A stretch of DNA of 64,000 nucleotides from Chrysemys picta bellii (lineage: Eukaryota > Chordata > Testudines > Emydidae): NCBI RefSeq assembly GCF_011386835.1, contig NC_088796.1:69763468-69827467 (forward strand). Reading direction: 5' to 3'. Below, in pieces: positions 32,456-43,710 of the stretch (position 1 is the stretch's first letter; every line of letters begins with the position of its first letter). The notes beneath the pieces were generated by a model that saw only the letters and a list, made by a program, of their open reading frames with translations, searched no databases and was not told the DNA's origin. Both the position numbers and the translations under genes were made by a program.

Positions 32456-33256
32456 ACGGTGGACCGTCCAGCCTACGGAAAAAGACTACCAGCGACGACC
32501 TGAGACTTAAACTGTTATTCAAAAGACAATAAGGCCTGCTGGGAATGCCCTGTGGTCTCTTTGGACAGTCGCAGCGCACTCCCCGTGAAAACTCTAAGCG
32601 TTGGTTGTGTTTACTCTCTCAGGGCCGGCCTAACCTGGTGGCCTGGTCCTTTTGTTTTTAATCTGCCTACTATTGATAAATGATATTTTGTGGGTATTTG
32701 GGGAATTGTAATTGTTAGGCCCTAGGGTCACCTGCCCAGCATGAGTTCAGGTCCAGGGTCTGCCACAGTGGTACTCTTTGCCATAGGGACACTCCTTTCG
32801 TTACCTCCCGTTTCCCCCCAGGCACATGTGGGATGGAAAGGGATACTCTGTATGTGTGTATATATATCTCCTCAATATATGTTCCATTCTATATGCATCC
32901 GAAGAAGTGGGCTATAGTCCACGAAAGCTTATGCTCTAATAAATTTGTTAGTCTCTAAGGTGCCACAAGTCCTCCTGTTCTTCTCCCTACTAACTTGGAA
33001 ACAAACACATATAAGTCCTTGAAGGTTTGCTTTGCCCAAGAGTTTAACCTCTCTAACTGCTAGGTATGCTCCCAAGTCCCGCACCACGCAGCAGGGTTAC
33101 CCTGGAGGGTGGTCCCCCAAAATTGGTCAGATATCTGTTGGGGATGGTTCAGTAGGGGAAGAAATACCTCGGGTACCCCCTTGTGACAAAACTGTACCAT
33201 TAAATCCCAGTATGCATTAAGGGACAACCCCTGGCTGCCCCAGGCAGCGTAAATCT
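32456..33256 (+). pseudogene. ERV-2 env surface-subunit remnant
   Basis: This lies between the end of integrase and the TM region, where SU should be. The reading frames are short and broken, and a PLE tail is inserted at 32846-32984. Expected length would be over 1 kb of coding sequence, so it is deleted as well as interrupted. Confidence 0.5.
32846..32984 (+). mobile_element. 5'-truncated PLE tail inside ERV-2 env
   Basis: CTCTGTATGTGTGTATATAT through CACGAAAGCTTATGCTCTAA to GTCCTCCTGTTCTTCT is the plus-strand version of the PLE 3' end at 4748-4885. The fragment ends with the element's 3' terminus. No clear duplication flanks it. Confidence 0.85.
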
Positions 33257-33529
33257 TTGTATGCCACCTCAGAGCCCATTAAGGAAGGAGACAGGTTGGG
33301 TATAATCCTCCTCCCATCCCATGGGGTGGGACGACTAACCCAATTTTATCGCAGGCTCTCTGTGTTTCTCACCACATTCGCCAATGAAACCTTGGCCATA
33401 GAGAAGAGCCTTAACTCAGAGCTATACCAGCTCCGGTTGCTGTCCCTGAAAAACAGACAGGCCTTAAATTATGTTTTAGCCTCCCAGGGTGGGGTGTGTG
33501 CCTTTATTGGGAATGAATGTTGTACTTAG
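33257..33529 (+). pseudogene. ERV-2 env transmembrane-subunit ectodomain
   Basis: A 90-residue frame has heptad-like helices followed by LKNRQALNYVLASQGGVC and the gammaretroviral CX6CC motif (CAFIGNECC). This is the region that includes the usual immunosuppressive-type segment and the disulfide link to SU. A TAG follows CCT directly, and the same frame stays open after it for about 30 codons to a second stop near 33635. Confidence 0.8.
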
Positions 33530-33805
33530 GTCCCGGAAAACTCACAGGACATTAACAAGCACGTCCTGTCGGCCAAACAGGCTTTCAAGCAGTGGAAGGC
33601 CCAGGAAAGGAAACCCACAGTTTTCGATTCCCTTTGAAGTTGGTTGCCCAACCTAGGAGGACTGGGCGGTGGCCTTGTGCGTCTCCTCCTCACCGGTGTG
33701 GTACTGTGCCTGGTCACCCTCCTCCTGATTGCTTGTTTTAAGATGCTCCTCCGTAAGCTTTGTGCCCCCCCGTTCCTCAAAAATCCCGGCATACCCTCTC
33801 ATTGA
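33530..33805 (+). pseudogene. ERV-2 env membrane anchor and tail
   Basis: After the second stop the frame encodes a Gly-rich start and a strongly hydrophobic run (LLLTGVVLCLVTLLLIACF, near 33680-33745), then basic residues. This is the membrane-spanning segment and short cytoplasmic tail of the same env. Confidence 0.7.
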
Positions 33806-33885
33806 AAACCCCAGCTTCATAGCACTTAATCATATCTTGTCCACAGAATATGAGAAAACTCAGCCAAAAGCTTGTTGAGTATTCT

Positions 33886-33898
33886 CAAAGGAGGGAGT
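33886..33898 (+). promoter_or_regulatory. ERV-2 polypurine tract
   Basis: AAAGGAGGGAGT directly precedes the TG of the 3' LTR. Confidence 0.8.
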
Positions 33899-34477
33899 TG
33901 TTGACGTCACTAGGCATCACCCTAGGTAACTCGGGAGGGTGAAAGGCCACTAAGTGTCAATGAAGCCTTTCTGCACTAGGCCCAAGTGAACCAAACTCTA
34001 TCCTTCCATGTTTAAACTCTAATCAACCTCAAAAGCCAGGTGCAATTGGAATATGTAAGCAACCAGTTATCTGTGTGCAACCCCCTGCTCAAGCAGTAAT
34101 AATGAGGCCTGCATGTTTCTGGCTGAAGGGAAAAAGGACAAGATAACGGTTTAAAGAAGTTACTAACAAGCTAGGCTTATAGCTGCCAAGAATGACTTAA
34201 CTATTACCAGGGACGGGAGGGGTAGAGGGAGGAATGGGGGGGAGAAAGGGCGGGCTAGAGGGGAAAGGGGGGGGGTGAGGCTTAACTGCAAAATGTATAA
34301 AAGAAGAAAAACTGTTTCTGTTAATGTGCTTGATCTGAGACGTGCCTGTCTCCTTGCACCGCTTTGGGATCCCAAATAAATTTTGTTTGCTTCTCCACCT
34401 GGTGTGTTTATTGACGCGAAGCACACCGGGCAACGGACCCGCTGTTGCTTTGCCTCGGGCATTCTGTGCTGGCAACA
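33899..34477 (+). repeat. ERV-2 3' LTR
   Basis: One G longer than the 5' LTR in the G-tract near 34267-34275. Three substitutions cluster near 34334-34347 (GATCTGAGACGTGCCTGTCT versus GATTTGAGACTTGCCAGTCT). TATAAAA lies at 34296-34302 and AATAAA at 34375-34380. TCAG follows. Confidence 0.93.
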
Positions 34478-34481
34478 TCAG

Positions 34482-35440
34482 GAAAGAAAAGGGCCAAGTA
34501 GGGGTATGTTCCAGGCGCAGGATGGAAAGGACCAAAGTCCTGCATGCTGAGGGTCCAGTTCCATGAATTCCCTTAACTTTCAGTGATGGCTCATTTACTA
34601 ATTCATTAATCTTATGTTTGGGAGAAGATTTAAAATAACATAAAGACCTGCCAAAGTTGCTTGATTTTCTTTCAAATAAGGAACTGCATCAGCAACTAAT
34701 TGCTCCCACAAGCTTTTCTGTAGTTAAAATAGTTGTCTTTTATTAGTGCAGAACTTATTAACTTCAATGGATGTCCAGTAATACCATCCACCATATCAGT
34801 CATCACTTTAGTACTTTCTCCGAAAGGCCATAAGTTTGGGCATATTAATTATTTTAATGACCAGCAACTCCTGAAAAGCTGAAGCTATTGCTTAGCCAGT
34901 CCCAGAGGTTATTTGAATATTAGCCACATAATGAGTGTTTGGGTAAAAATTGTAATTGGTCAATAGATGGGGATTTTACTTTAGAAAGCATCTCTACTAA
35001 GTTCTCCTACACATGCATGGAAAGACTTTCTGCCACAGGTGGGTTCAGCCACAGGTCAAGGAACAGTTTTAAGCTCCATAATTATGACATCTTCTTTGTA
35101 ATGACCTTTTTTCTACTTTTGGAAAAATCATTTTTCATCCTTAGAAATAACATCTGTTTTGTGATCTACATTGTCTGCATGCCTTTGCAGAAGACTAATT
35201 TTATATTTGTGTGTGTGCCCCCAGTTCACATATTCTTCTGTTCTTCCCAGGGATTTTGCACATACTACATGTCATGTTATCGTCATCTGCACTGACAGCA
35301 GCCAAGAATAGTCATGAAGCCAATGAGCTTGCAATGTTCTCTTGAAAGCTGGTTTCAGGATGGGAATTTCTGGCACTAAAGTGAAGGAGTCAAGGGTGAC
35401 ATGACAAGCATGTCTACAATTGATGTCTGAAGTTCCTCTT
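34482..35440. other. Host sequence right of ERV-2, no gene seen
   Basis: AT-rich. A plus-strand frame (34939-35295) with hydrophobic runs shows no domain. Confidence 0.35.
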
Positions 35441-35444
35441 TTCC

Positions 35445-35744
35445 AATTCCTTCCAAGACCCACTCCAGTGTGGCTTTCATCCCTTGCACTCCACTGAAAA
35501 CAGTCTCACCACAGTCTCTAAGGACTTCTTCCTAGCCAAAACTCAGAACCAGTACTCCTTCCTCATCTCCCTGACCTGTCAGCCAACTTCAGCACCATCA
35601 ACCACACTCCTCCTCTTGATATCTTGTCCTCCCTTGACTTCTTGACTTGTCCTCCCTTGACTCTGTCCTCTCCTCCTTCCTCTCTAATTGTTCCTTCAGT
35701 GTGTCCTTCACAGGATCCTCCTCATCCTACCTCCAACTTTCTGT
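35445..35744 (+). pseudogene. L2-type LINE fragment, upstream part
   Basis: TCATCCCTTGCACTCCACTG, CTGACCTGTCAGCCAACTTC, AGCACCATCAACCACACTCC and CTCTCTAATTGTTCCTTCAG follow the RT region of L2-like elements (the Asp-Leu-Ser-X-Ala-Phe-Asp-Thr-Val-Asp-His block and what follows). There are many stops. Confidence 0.6.
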
Positions 35745-36845
35745 GGGGCGTGATGCTTCTTAGGGCACCCAGGGCTACTAGTCACTTTGTTGCCACCTGC
35801 TTCCACTATGAGGGAGTCTTGCCTGTGCTAGCGGGGTGTTAGTTCCCTAACATCCAGCTTGTCGGCCCCTCAAGCACTCTCCCCTCAGTTATACCAGTTC
35901 TGCCTATGCTCTGCAGGTTGACAATAGGCGCACCCCAGCTTCTGAGTCCCTTCAAAGTGCCCCTCTGAGGTATCCAGCCTCTGATCACTGGATTCCCACA
36001 GAAGCCCCAGAGCCTCCATTCCCAAAGGAACAATGTACCCCATTTTACCAGATGTACCTTATCCCACTGCTCCTGTATCTCACACAGCACTTGAATTCAA
36101 TTAGAATACAACAAAAGGCAATTTATTTAAGAAAGAATAGAGATTCAAATAGAAACAAGTGTAAGTGATGGAAACAAATGGTAACATACAAATCAAAACC
36201 ATAACACATGAATTAGGGCCTAAACTTATTAATAGTTGCCTTTCCTATCTAATAAAGTAGATTCTCAGTTCAGTCTTTTGCAGCGCTTGCCAGCTCCAAG
36301 GAGTTAGGAGCCAGTCTTTCATGCTTATCAAGGTGCCTCCTGAGTGAATGGCTCCAGAGCATCCTTTTCCACCCTGTGATATACTGAATCAGTCTTTTGT
36401 CTCTATTCCCAGTCAGAAGTTCCTTTTCACTTTTAAGTGGTTTTGATGTTTATAATTTGTCTTTGATGGTTTTCCATTGACTTTTCTGGATTGATGCAAA
36501 GGTGAGCAAGTGAGCAACACATTACATAATTGGCTTCCCAGGGAGGGGTGACAACTCTCTCCTGCTTGAGTGGGCCGTCACTGAGACCTATTATTCGCTT
36601 TCACTTTCAGTCCAAGACCATAAGGGCATTTTCAATATAGTTACCTTATTCCTTAAATATTACCCATATACACATCTTGCAATGATTATCAGTCAGTTAC
36701 AAGCTTTCAGTAGAGACTTCACATGCTACCCTTTATGGATAAATACTATGAAAGTGGTGTATAGGTGTAGTGAGTTTGTCAGGTCTGAGACAGGAGTTGC
36801 TTGTAAATAACAGTGAACTCTTTACCCGTTGGCACCTATATGTCA
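35745..36845. mobile_element. Unclassified insertion in the L2
   Basis: L2 sequence breaks off in CAACTTTCTGTGGGG and resumes at CAGGGAGTTCTACAAGG, the next expected L2 motif. The 1.1 kb between is unrelated and non-coding. It starts near TGATGCTTC and ends near GTCACA, which would fit a solo LTR, but no clear target duplication is seen. Confidence 0.45.
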
Positions 36846-37720
36846 CAGGGAGTTCTACAAGGCTCTATCCTCAGTCCCTTCTCTTCTCCCTTTACAGCTT
36901 ACGTTTGGCTAATCTCTTCCATAAACACAAATTCAACTACTATCTCTATGCACTGAAGACTTACAGATATACCTCTCTCCTGCAGACCTGTCTCCTTCTG
37001 TCCAAACTAAAATCTTGGCTTGGCTTGTGACATTTCCTTGTGTGTATCCTGCCTTCAGCTTAAGTTCAACATGGCTGAAACAAAACTCTTTGTTTTAGCA
37101 AAAAAAATCTTTCCCACCAAGACCTTTTTTTGACCTCCTTTCTTGATCACTGGACATCACTACCTTCCTGGCTGTCAATCAGGCCCATAACCTGGGGGTC
37201 ATCTTTGACTCAGACCTCTCTCTCTAGGTCCTCACAGCCATTCAATGTCTAAATCTTGCTGATTCTTTCTGCATAATATCTCTAAAATGTGGCCTTTCCT
37301 CTCCATCCACTCAGCTAAATCTCTTGTCCAGGCTGGCATGATCTCATGTCTTGATTTACTGCAACATCCCTGTCTCTGGCCTTGACAAATGAAGTGTTGA
37401 CTCCCCCTTTTCTATTGTATCAAACATAAGCACCTTGTCTTCACTTTCAAGGCCTTTCATAGCCTATCCCAACCCTTCCCTTCCTGTCATCTCTTATACA
37501 CTATCGAATTGTTGACTCCTCTGATTGGCCCATTATGCCAGCTTCCAGTGCCCACCTGTTAAAATTTCAGACAAGCTCCTTTGTGCTCTCCCAATCTGCC
37601 CTTCACACTTGAGAGGAGCTCCCCACAGCCATCTGCAAAACTAATGCATTATCCTGCTTCAAAATCCTCCTTATAACTCTTCTCTGCTATGATGCCTACA
37701 AAAACCTTAGCCACAGCTAG
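36846..37720 (+). pseudogene. L2-type LINE fragment, downstream part
   Basis: It encodes a decayed GVPQGSILGPLLFSLYT-like block (GSSTRLYPQSLLFSLYS, 36845-36900), followed by a stretch like the RT ADD region (YLYALKTYRYTSLL). Further on come CTGGGGGTCATCTTTGACTC (Asn-Leu-Gly-Val-Ile-Phe-Asp) and the 3' part. It is an old RT relic. Confidence 0.75.
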
Positions 37721-37806
37721 ACTACTGGTGTGTGAGACCATTGGCTAACATGCTGACCAATATTGCCTCATTGTTTCCTTTTACTCTCCTGCCTTATACT
37801 ATAGAT

Positions 37807-38025
37807 CAGGGGTAGCCAAACTTAGTGACCCTCCGAACTGCATACGACAATCTTCAGAAGTTCAAGACCTGGAGCGTGCCTGCCGGGCCTCAGGGCTTCA
37901 GCCCCATGGGAGGTGCCTGCCTGGGCTCGGGCGTTCAGCCCTGTGGGGAGGGGTGTCTTGGAGCTTCAGCCCTGCTCCTACTGAAGCGCCGAGCCCTGGC
38001 ACATGCACCCCATGGAGCCTAGCAC
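37807..38025. mobile_element. hAT-type MITE, probably truncated
   Basis: The left end CAGGGGTAGCCAAACTTAGT resembles the CAGGGGT-type hAT terminus at 61023. The GC-rich interior with repeated GGGCTTCAGCCC motifs is typical of non-autonomous elements. No right terminus was found. Confidence 0.5.
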
Positions 38026-39225
38026 AACGGTATCTTGGTTCTTGATTTGACCTTCTAGATGCTATGGTAACACAAATTAATTACAATCCTCAACACCTAT
38101 ACTACAGTTAGTAATAAGAACCTGAGCTGGTGCTTCAACCCTGTCCCCTCTTCTAGTTTACAGCAGTAAACCCTGGTTAGGCTACAGAAGGACAACTTTT
38201 CTTATTTTGCTTTAGTCAAGAAGGACACCTGTAAGGAGAGATGCCATGTTACTGAATTATTCCTGGCTGCTCCATAACAAGAGCCCACAGAATGGAGAAC
38301 AGCATACAGAAAGGCTGTGGGAAACTAGTAGACTTTTTTCTAAGCAGACAATTTGCACAGATTTTATATGATGGAAACTACCCTCCTTTTAAAGCTGGAA
38401 ATAAGCGTGTCTTTTTTAATACCCTGTTCCTGAGGGATTTTGGCACCCCTTTTCCCTGAGCAAATTAAGACTCTTTTTTAATGTGCCAAGCCTTCCATTT
38501 TATTGTAGCAGCACAAGCTTGAGGGATTTTATTTTTCATATTCTTTGTTCACAAGCCTGGGGGGGAGGTTGAACAAAATGAATTAATTCCCTGTCCCCAA
38601 GCCTGACTTTATTTTTAACTGTGTGAATGAATTCTCCCTCCCTAGTCCTGGGGTCGTGTGTGTTTTATTTTAGCAAAATCAATTAGTTTTGTGTCCCTTG
38701 CTTAGGGGAAAAAGGTGTTAAATCACTTAGTTTGGAGGACGTTATGCTACGAGCTCTAACTTTTGTGTCCCCTCTGCACCCAAAACCTCTATCAACCATC
38801 CCCACTACACAAATTGCTGTGCCTTTGATGAGCGGAACAATGTATATTTCAGCCAATCCTTTTCCCTCTCTGGCCACCATTATAGTGGTATTTGTATTAC
38901 ACCCGTAGCATTAGCAATGGTACTTGTGTTAATTCACTTAATGATAGGCAGTGAAGGGAAATGAGTGCCTGGACTAGCCTCCAGTAACTCTACTATCACT
39001 GTTAATATCATTAGTGCTAATACAATAGCAATAAGAATGGCTGTATCAGCTTCGCTCATGTGAGAAAAGGACATGATCATGTGGCCTTTCATTCATTGTG
39101 TTATCCAACTCTTTGGCATGCACCCCATTCCCGGGTCATGTTACAAGTGCCCAGGCTCGATCTTTACTATTGCTTATAAGAAACCCCCCTTATTAACTAT
39201 TCTTGGCTACATATTCAGAAATTTT
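38026..39225. other. Host sequence, nothing identified
   Basis: Short frames only. Confidence 0.35.
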
Positions 39226-39229
39226 ACAG

Positions 39230-40735
39230 GAACCTAACCTAACTTTTCAAATCAACAGGCCTGGATAACTTCACCCAAGAGTCGTAAAGGAATTAGCTGA
39301 AGAGCTCTCTGACCCACTAATGGTAATTTTTTAACAAATCCTGGAAAACTGGGAAAATTCCAAAGCATTTGGAGGACGGCCAGCATAGTTCCAGTATTTT
39401 AAAAGTGTATAAGGGATGACCCTGCGACCAATAGGCCTGGCATTGATTCCAGGTAGCATAGTAGAACACTTAATTTGGGACTCTATCCACAAAGAATTAG
39501 AGGCTAAAAATATAATTAATGCCAGTCATGGAAAATGGGTCTTGTCAAACTAGCCTGTTGTCTTTTTTTTTTTGGTTGGTTTTTTGTTTGGTTGGTTGGT
39601 TTTTTGACAGGATTACAGATCTGGTTGAGAAAAGCAACCGTTTTAATATCACAAACTTGGATTTCTCCAAGGCATTTGACTAAGCACCACATGACATATG
39701 GCAAGCATTAGATTAATTAAAAACTGAATTACTGACAGATCTTAAAACGTTTGTTATAAGTGGGGGATATCAATGAACAGGACCATTTCTAGTGGCATCC
39801 CCAGGGACTGGTTCTTTGTCCAGTGCTATTGAATATTTTTATTAACAAACTAATGATGAGATAGAATCTTTGCTGGTATAGGTTGCAGATGACACAAGGA
39901 TTGGTGGGCTCGTAAATAATGAGGAGTACAGGTTACTGTTATAGAGGGACCAGGAGCACCTGATTAAATGGTCACAATCCAACAAAATGTGTTTGAATAC
40001 AGCCAAATGCAAGATAATACACCCAAGAATCAAGGACACAGGCTACACACAGGACAGGAGATTCTGTCTTGGAAAGCAGTGACTCGGAGCAGAATTTAAG
40101 AATCATCATAGATAACAACCTCAGTATGAGCTCTGAGTGCAATGCTGTGGCAAAACGGGCTAATGAGATCATTGGATGTATAAAAAGAGGAGTATCAAGT
40201 AGAAGTAGGGTAGTGATCTGTATATAGCACTGCTAAGACCACTGCTAGAACACTGTGTCTGGTTCTGGTGCCCACACTTCAAGAAGAACGTGGAAATACT
40301 GGAGCGAGTTCAAAGGGGGGCCACAAAAGTGATCCAGGGGATGGAATACAAGTTTTATGATACGAGTCTTAAGGAGCTTATTGAAGAGAAGGTTGAGAGG
40401 TGACTTGATCCATCTGCATATAAATACTTACACATGGAAAAGACATGACAGTGGGGAAGGGGACTCTTCAATCTTGCTGACAAAAGCATAGCAAGGTCCA
40501 ATGATTGGAAGTTGAAATTAAACAAATTAAACCTTGAACTGTGAGAGTAATTATGCATTGGAACAGTTTACTAGCAAAGTGGTGGACTCACCATTCCTCA
40601 GAGTCTTTAAAACAAGACTAGATATCTTTCTAAAGGATATGTTTTAATTCAGCTACTGGGAGAAATTCTGCAGCCTATGTGTGCAGGGGCTCTGACTAGA
40701 TGGGCATGGTGGTCCCTTCTGGCCTGGGAGTTTGT
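39230..40735 (+). pseudogene. Old CR1-type LINE, RT region
   Basis: GCAGATGACACAAGGATTGG near 39888 encodes the Ala-Asp-Asp-Thr catalytic motif of CR1 RT. Later CTGGAGCGAGTTCAAAGGGG and GGTGGTCCCTTCTGGCCTGG correspond to the Leu-Glu-Arg-Val-Gln-Arg block and the 3' end. There are many stops and indels. A T/G-rich tract lies at 39563-39608. Confidence 0.8.
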
Positions 40736-41294
40736 GAATATATGGGTCTCCTGTTCATTCTCTTCCTTCATGGGGCATGGGAGAACAGGACTGCCTTCTA
40801 TGTCCTCAACATGATCAGAACCCATGCAGCTCTGCATTATGAGAGTGATTATAATCAAATCTCATGCTTCAGGGCTTCAATTAGTTGCCCACAGGTGCCA
40901 GGAAGGAATTTTTTCCCCAATGCACATTTGCCAGAGGTATTCTGGCAGGTACTTTTCATCTTCTTCTGAAGCATCAGGGACTGGCCACAGCTGAAGATGG
41001 GGGTATTCTACAGGGCTGAGGTAATACAGAGAATCCTCTTTCTTGGAGGCTTGACTGCTGGTCCAGGTCACACTGATCATCGGATTTGGGGGTGGGAAGG
41101 AATTTTCCTCCATGTCATACTGGCAGGAACCTTGGTGTTTATTGCCTAATAGGCTCCTGCCAGGATCATCTGGGCACGTCTCATCTAATCAATTCCCTGC
41201 AGGGGACGCTGGCATTGGTGGCACCTCAGTCTCTCCTGTTCTCTGCTTTTGGCACACAGCAGTTTAGTACCCTGAGAAATAAAATGCTTTAGTC
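40736..41294 (+). repeat. Second CR1-type 3' region
   Basis: CATGCTTCAGGGCTTCAATT, CTTCTTCTGAAGCATCAGGG and ACTGGCCACAG are typical of another CR1 3' region. It resumes after the hAT MITE, at 42365-42480, with GTCAGATGAGATGATCCTAA. Confidence 0.6.
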
Positions 41295-42356
41295 CAGTGG
41301 CTCTCAACCTTTCCAGACTACTGTATCCTTTTTGGGAGTCTGATTTGCCTTGCATACCCCCAAGTTCACCTGACTTTAAAACTGATTGCTTACAAAATCA
41401 GACATAAAAATACACAAGTGTCACAGCACACTATTATTGAAAAATTGCTGACTTTCTCATTTTTACCATATAATTATTAAATAAATCAATTGGAATATAA
41501 ATATTGTACATACATTTCAGTGTGTAGTATATAGAGCAGTATAAACAAGTCATAGGCCTTGGCTACACTTGCAGCTGTATAGCGCTGTGAGATAAACCTG
41601 TCTTCGTACAGCTGAGTAGGGAAAAGCGCTGCAGTCTGTCCACACTGACAGCTGACAGCGCAGCGGCGTGGCCACACTTGCAACATTTGCAGCTGTGTTG
41701 GGAGTGGTGCATTATGGGCAGCTATCCCAGCATTCATGTGGCTGCAACCTGCTTTTCAAAACGGGGTTGGGGGGATTGTGACAGGGAGTGGGGGGGGAGA
41801 GAGTGCTTTTTGGAGCGTGTCAGCACTCTATTTTGCAAGTTCCGAACTCCCGGCCCCCTGCTCATTCATTTATTCACTCAAAGCAAGCTGCAAACTGTTT
41901 GCTTTTCTCTGTGGTACGAGCTTTGAAACCAGCACTTCTGCATTCCTGCAGCCGGTAACAACAATGGAGAGGATTGGTCACTTGACAAGGTGATTAGTAC
42001 AGCACTGCAAGTGTTTACACTCACACCCGTGAGTCATAGCCACTCTGCTGCAATTGTTATTCCTCTTGGAGATGTGGAGTACCTGCAGCGGTGTACCCAG
42101 GGAGATACAGTGCTGTAAGTGCCCTGCCAGTGTGGACAGGGAGTGAGTTATAGTGCTGGGGGAGGCTTTACAGCGCTGTAACTCGCAAGTGTAGCCAAGG
42201 CCTACGTCTGTATGAAATTTTAGTTTGTACTGACTTGGTAGTGCTTTTTCTGTAGCCTGTTGTAAAACAAGGCAAATATCTAGATGAGTTGATGTACCCC
42301 CTGGAAGATCTCTGTTTACCCCCAGGGGTACACATATCCCTGGTTGAGAACCGCTG
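41295..42356. mobile_element. hAT-type MITE containing a nested MITE
   Basis: The ends CAGTGGCTCTCAACCTTTCC and CCTGGTTGAGAACCGCTG are inverse. The flanks CTTTAGTC (41287-41294) and TTTTAGTC (42357-42364) agree at 7 of 8 bases, the hAT duplication size. The original element would be about 415 bp. The rest is the nested element at 41555-42202. Confidence 0.82.
41555..42202. mobile_element. TA-flanked MITE nested in the hAT MITE
   Basis: GGCCTTGGCTACACTTGC at the left end is the exact inverse of GCAAGTGTAGCCAAGGCC at the right end. TA lies on each side (41553-41554 and 42203-42204). The interior has GCGCTGTGA / CAGCGCTGTAA pairs. The TA duplication suggests a Tc1/mariner-type enzyme, which is inference. 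Confidence 0.82.
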
Positions 42357-42480
42357 TTTTAGTCTAACTGGAGTTATTGGGCTTTATATAGAGGTATCTG
42401 GGTGAAATGTAATAGTCTGTGATAAAGAAGAGGTCAGATGAGATGATCCTAATGGCACTATGGCCCTAAACTTTATAAAA

Positions 42481-43360
42481 CTAGTTCAATATTGTGAGCT
42501 CTCATATATATTTCCTTTTGATGTACAAACATAGTAAAGAGTGAGGTGGAGTGGCTTGATGGCAAAACCCTCCAAATTCTGTAAACTGGTTATTACACTT
42601 ACCTACTTGACCACTGGTGTTGGGAAACTTAAGTACAATTACCTGATGTTTGTAATTTGCTTTATTGTCCTCAGATGAAAGGTGCTACAGAAGAGCAAAG
42701 TGTTATTAATTAAGCAAATATGACGTGAAGATGCAGATGAAGCAGATATGTTGAGTAAGAAGGTGTCATTATCTTGAATTCTATTATTCCCCTAATGTCA
42801 AATATATCCTGATTATTCCAATCTATCCTGATTACTCAGAGGTGCCTCTAATTCTCTATTCACCACCTTGATAATTTATCACATAGCTATGTTACAATAA
42901 AAGTGACATATTTTCGTAGGCTTTTTAGAAATAGGGCTCAGATCCTTTACTTCTACTTTAATTTCAGAAGACCTAATGCTAAATTGTCTCCGTTTAATTA
43001 GTGTAGCCATTGTAAATATCAGAGAGGGTTAATGTGTGGGAATTAATTTGTTGCTGCCTTTAACGAGCAGTGATGGTGACAAAGTGTTCTTCCAACAGAA
43101 AACATTAATATTAGTCAATCTGAAGAACTGAGCAACACTGAGTCAGGAAGAACCTAGGCACAATTAATTCCTGATTTAGCTGCTTCTGCTGGAAACGGCT
43201 CAGAATAGACTCTAAAATAATCAATATCATTAGTCACAAAACTTTAAGGCTTTCAGGAGTACACAACTATTATCCTAATTCTATGGGCCAAATGATGCCT
43301 TTTCTCCTTTCTTGACCACTAGGAAGGGAGGGATGCTGCAAATGCCATAGAGATACAGTA
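42481..43360. other. Host sequence, nothing identified
   Basis: AT-rich, short frames only. Confidence 0.35.
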
Positions 43361-43710
43361 CTATAAGGTTTCAGAGTGGTAGCTGTTTTAGTCTGTATCA
43401 GCAAAAAGAATGAGGAGTACTTGTGGCATCTTAGAGACTAACAAATTTCTTTGGGCATAAGCTTTCGTGGGCTAAAACCCACTTCATCAGATGCATAGAG
43501 TGGAAAATACAGTAGGTAGATAGATAGATAGATAACATGAAAAGATGGGGGTTGCCATACCAACTCTAACGAGACAAATCAATTAAGGTGGTCTATTATC
43601 AGCAGGAGAAAAAAAAACTTTTGTAGTGATAATCAGGATAGCCCATTTCAAACAGTTGACAAGAAGGTGTGAGTAACAGTAGGGGGAAAATTAGCATGGG
43701 GAAATAGTTT

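Larger units (their letters stand above)
28488..34477 (+). mobile_element. ERV-2: gammaretrovirus-like endogenous retrovirus, chimeric and defective
   Basis: A 6.0-kb provirus has 578/579-bp LTRs that differ by three substitutions and one G in a G-tract. It is bracketed by TCAG (28484-28487 and 34478-34481), a 4-bp duplication as gammaretroviral integrases make. In order it has a tRNA-Lys-type primer site, MA start, CA fragment, CCHC zinc knuckle, UAG stop, protease, RT fragment, a foreign block (31017-31830), integrase pieces and an env with CX6CC. Each gene carries deletions or stops, so it is non-functional despite its young age. Confidence 0.93.

Noticed and set aside
35745..36845. Calling the L2 interruption a solo LTR
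   Set aside because: TG...CA-like ends are present, but no target duplication or poly(A)/TATA pair could be fixed.
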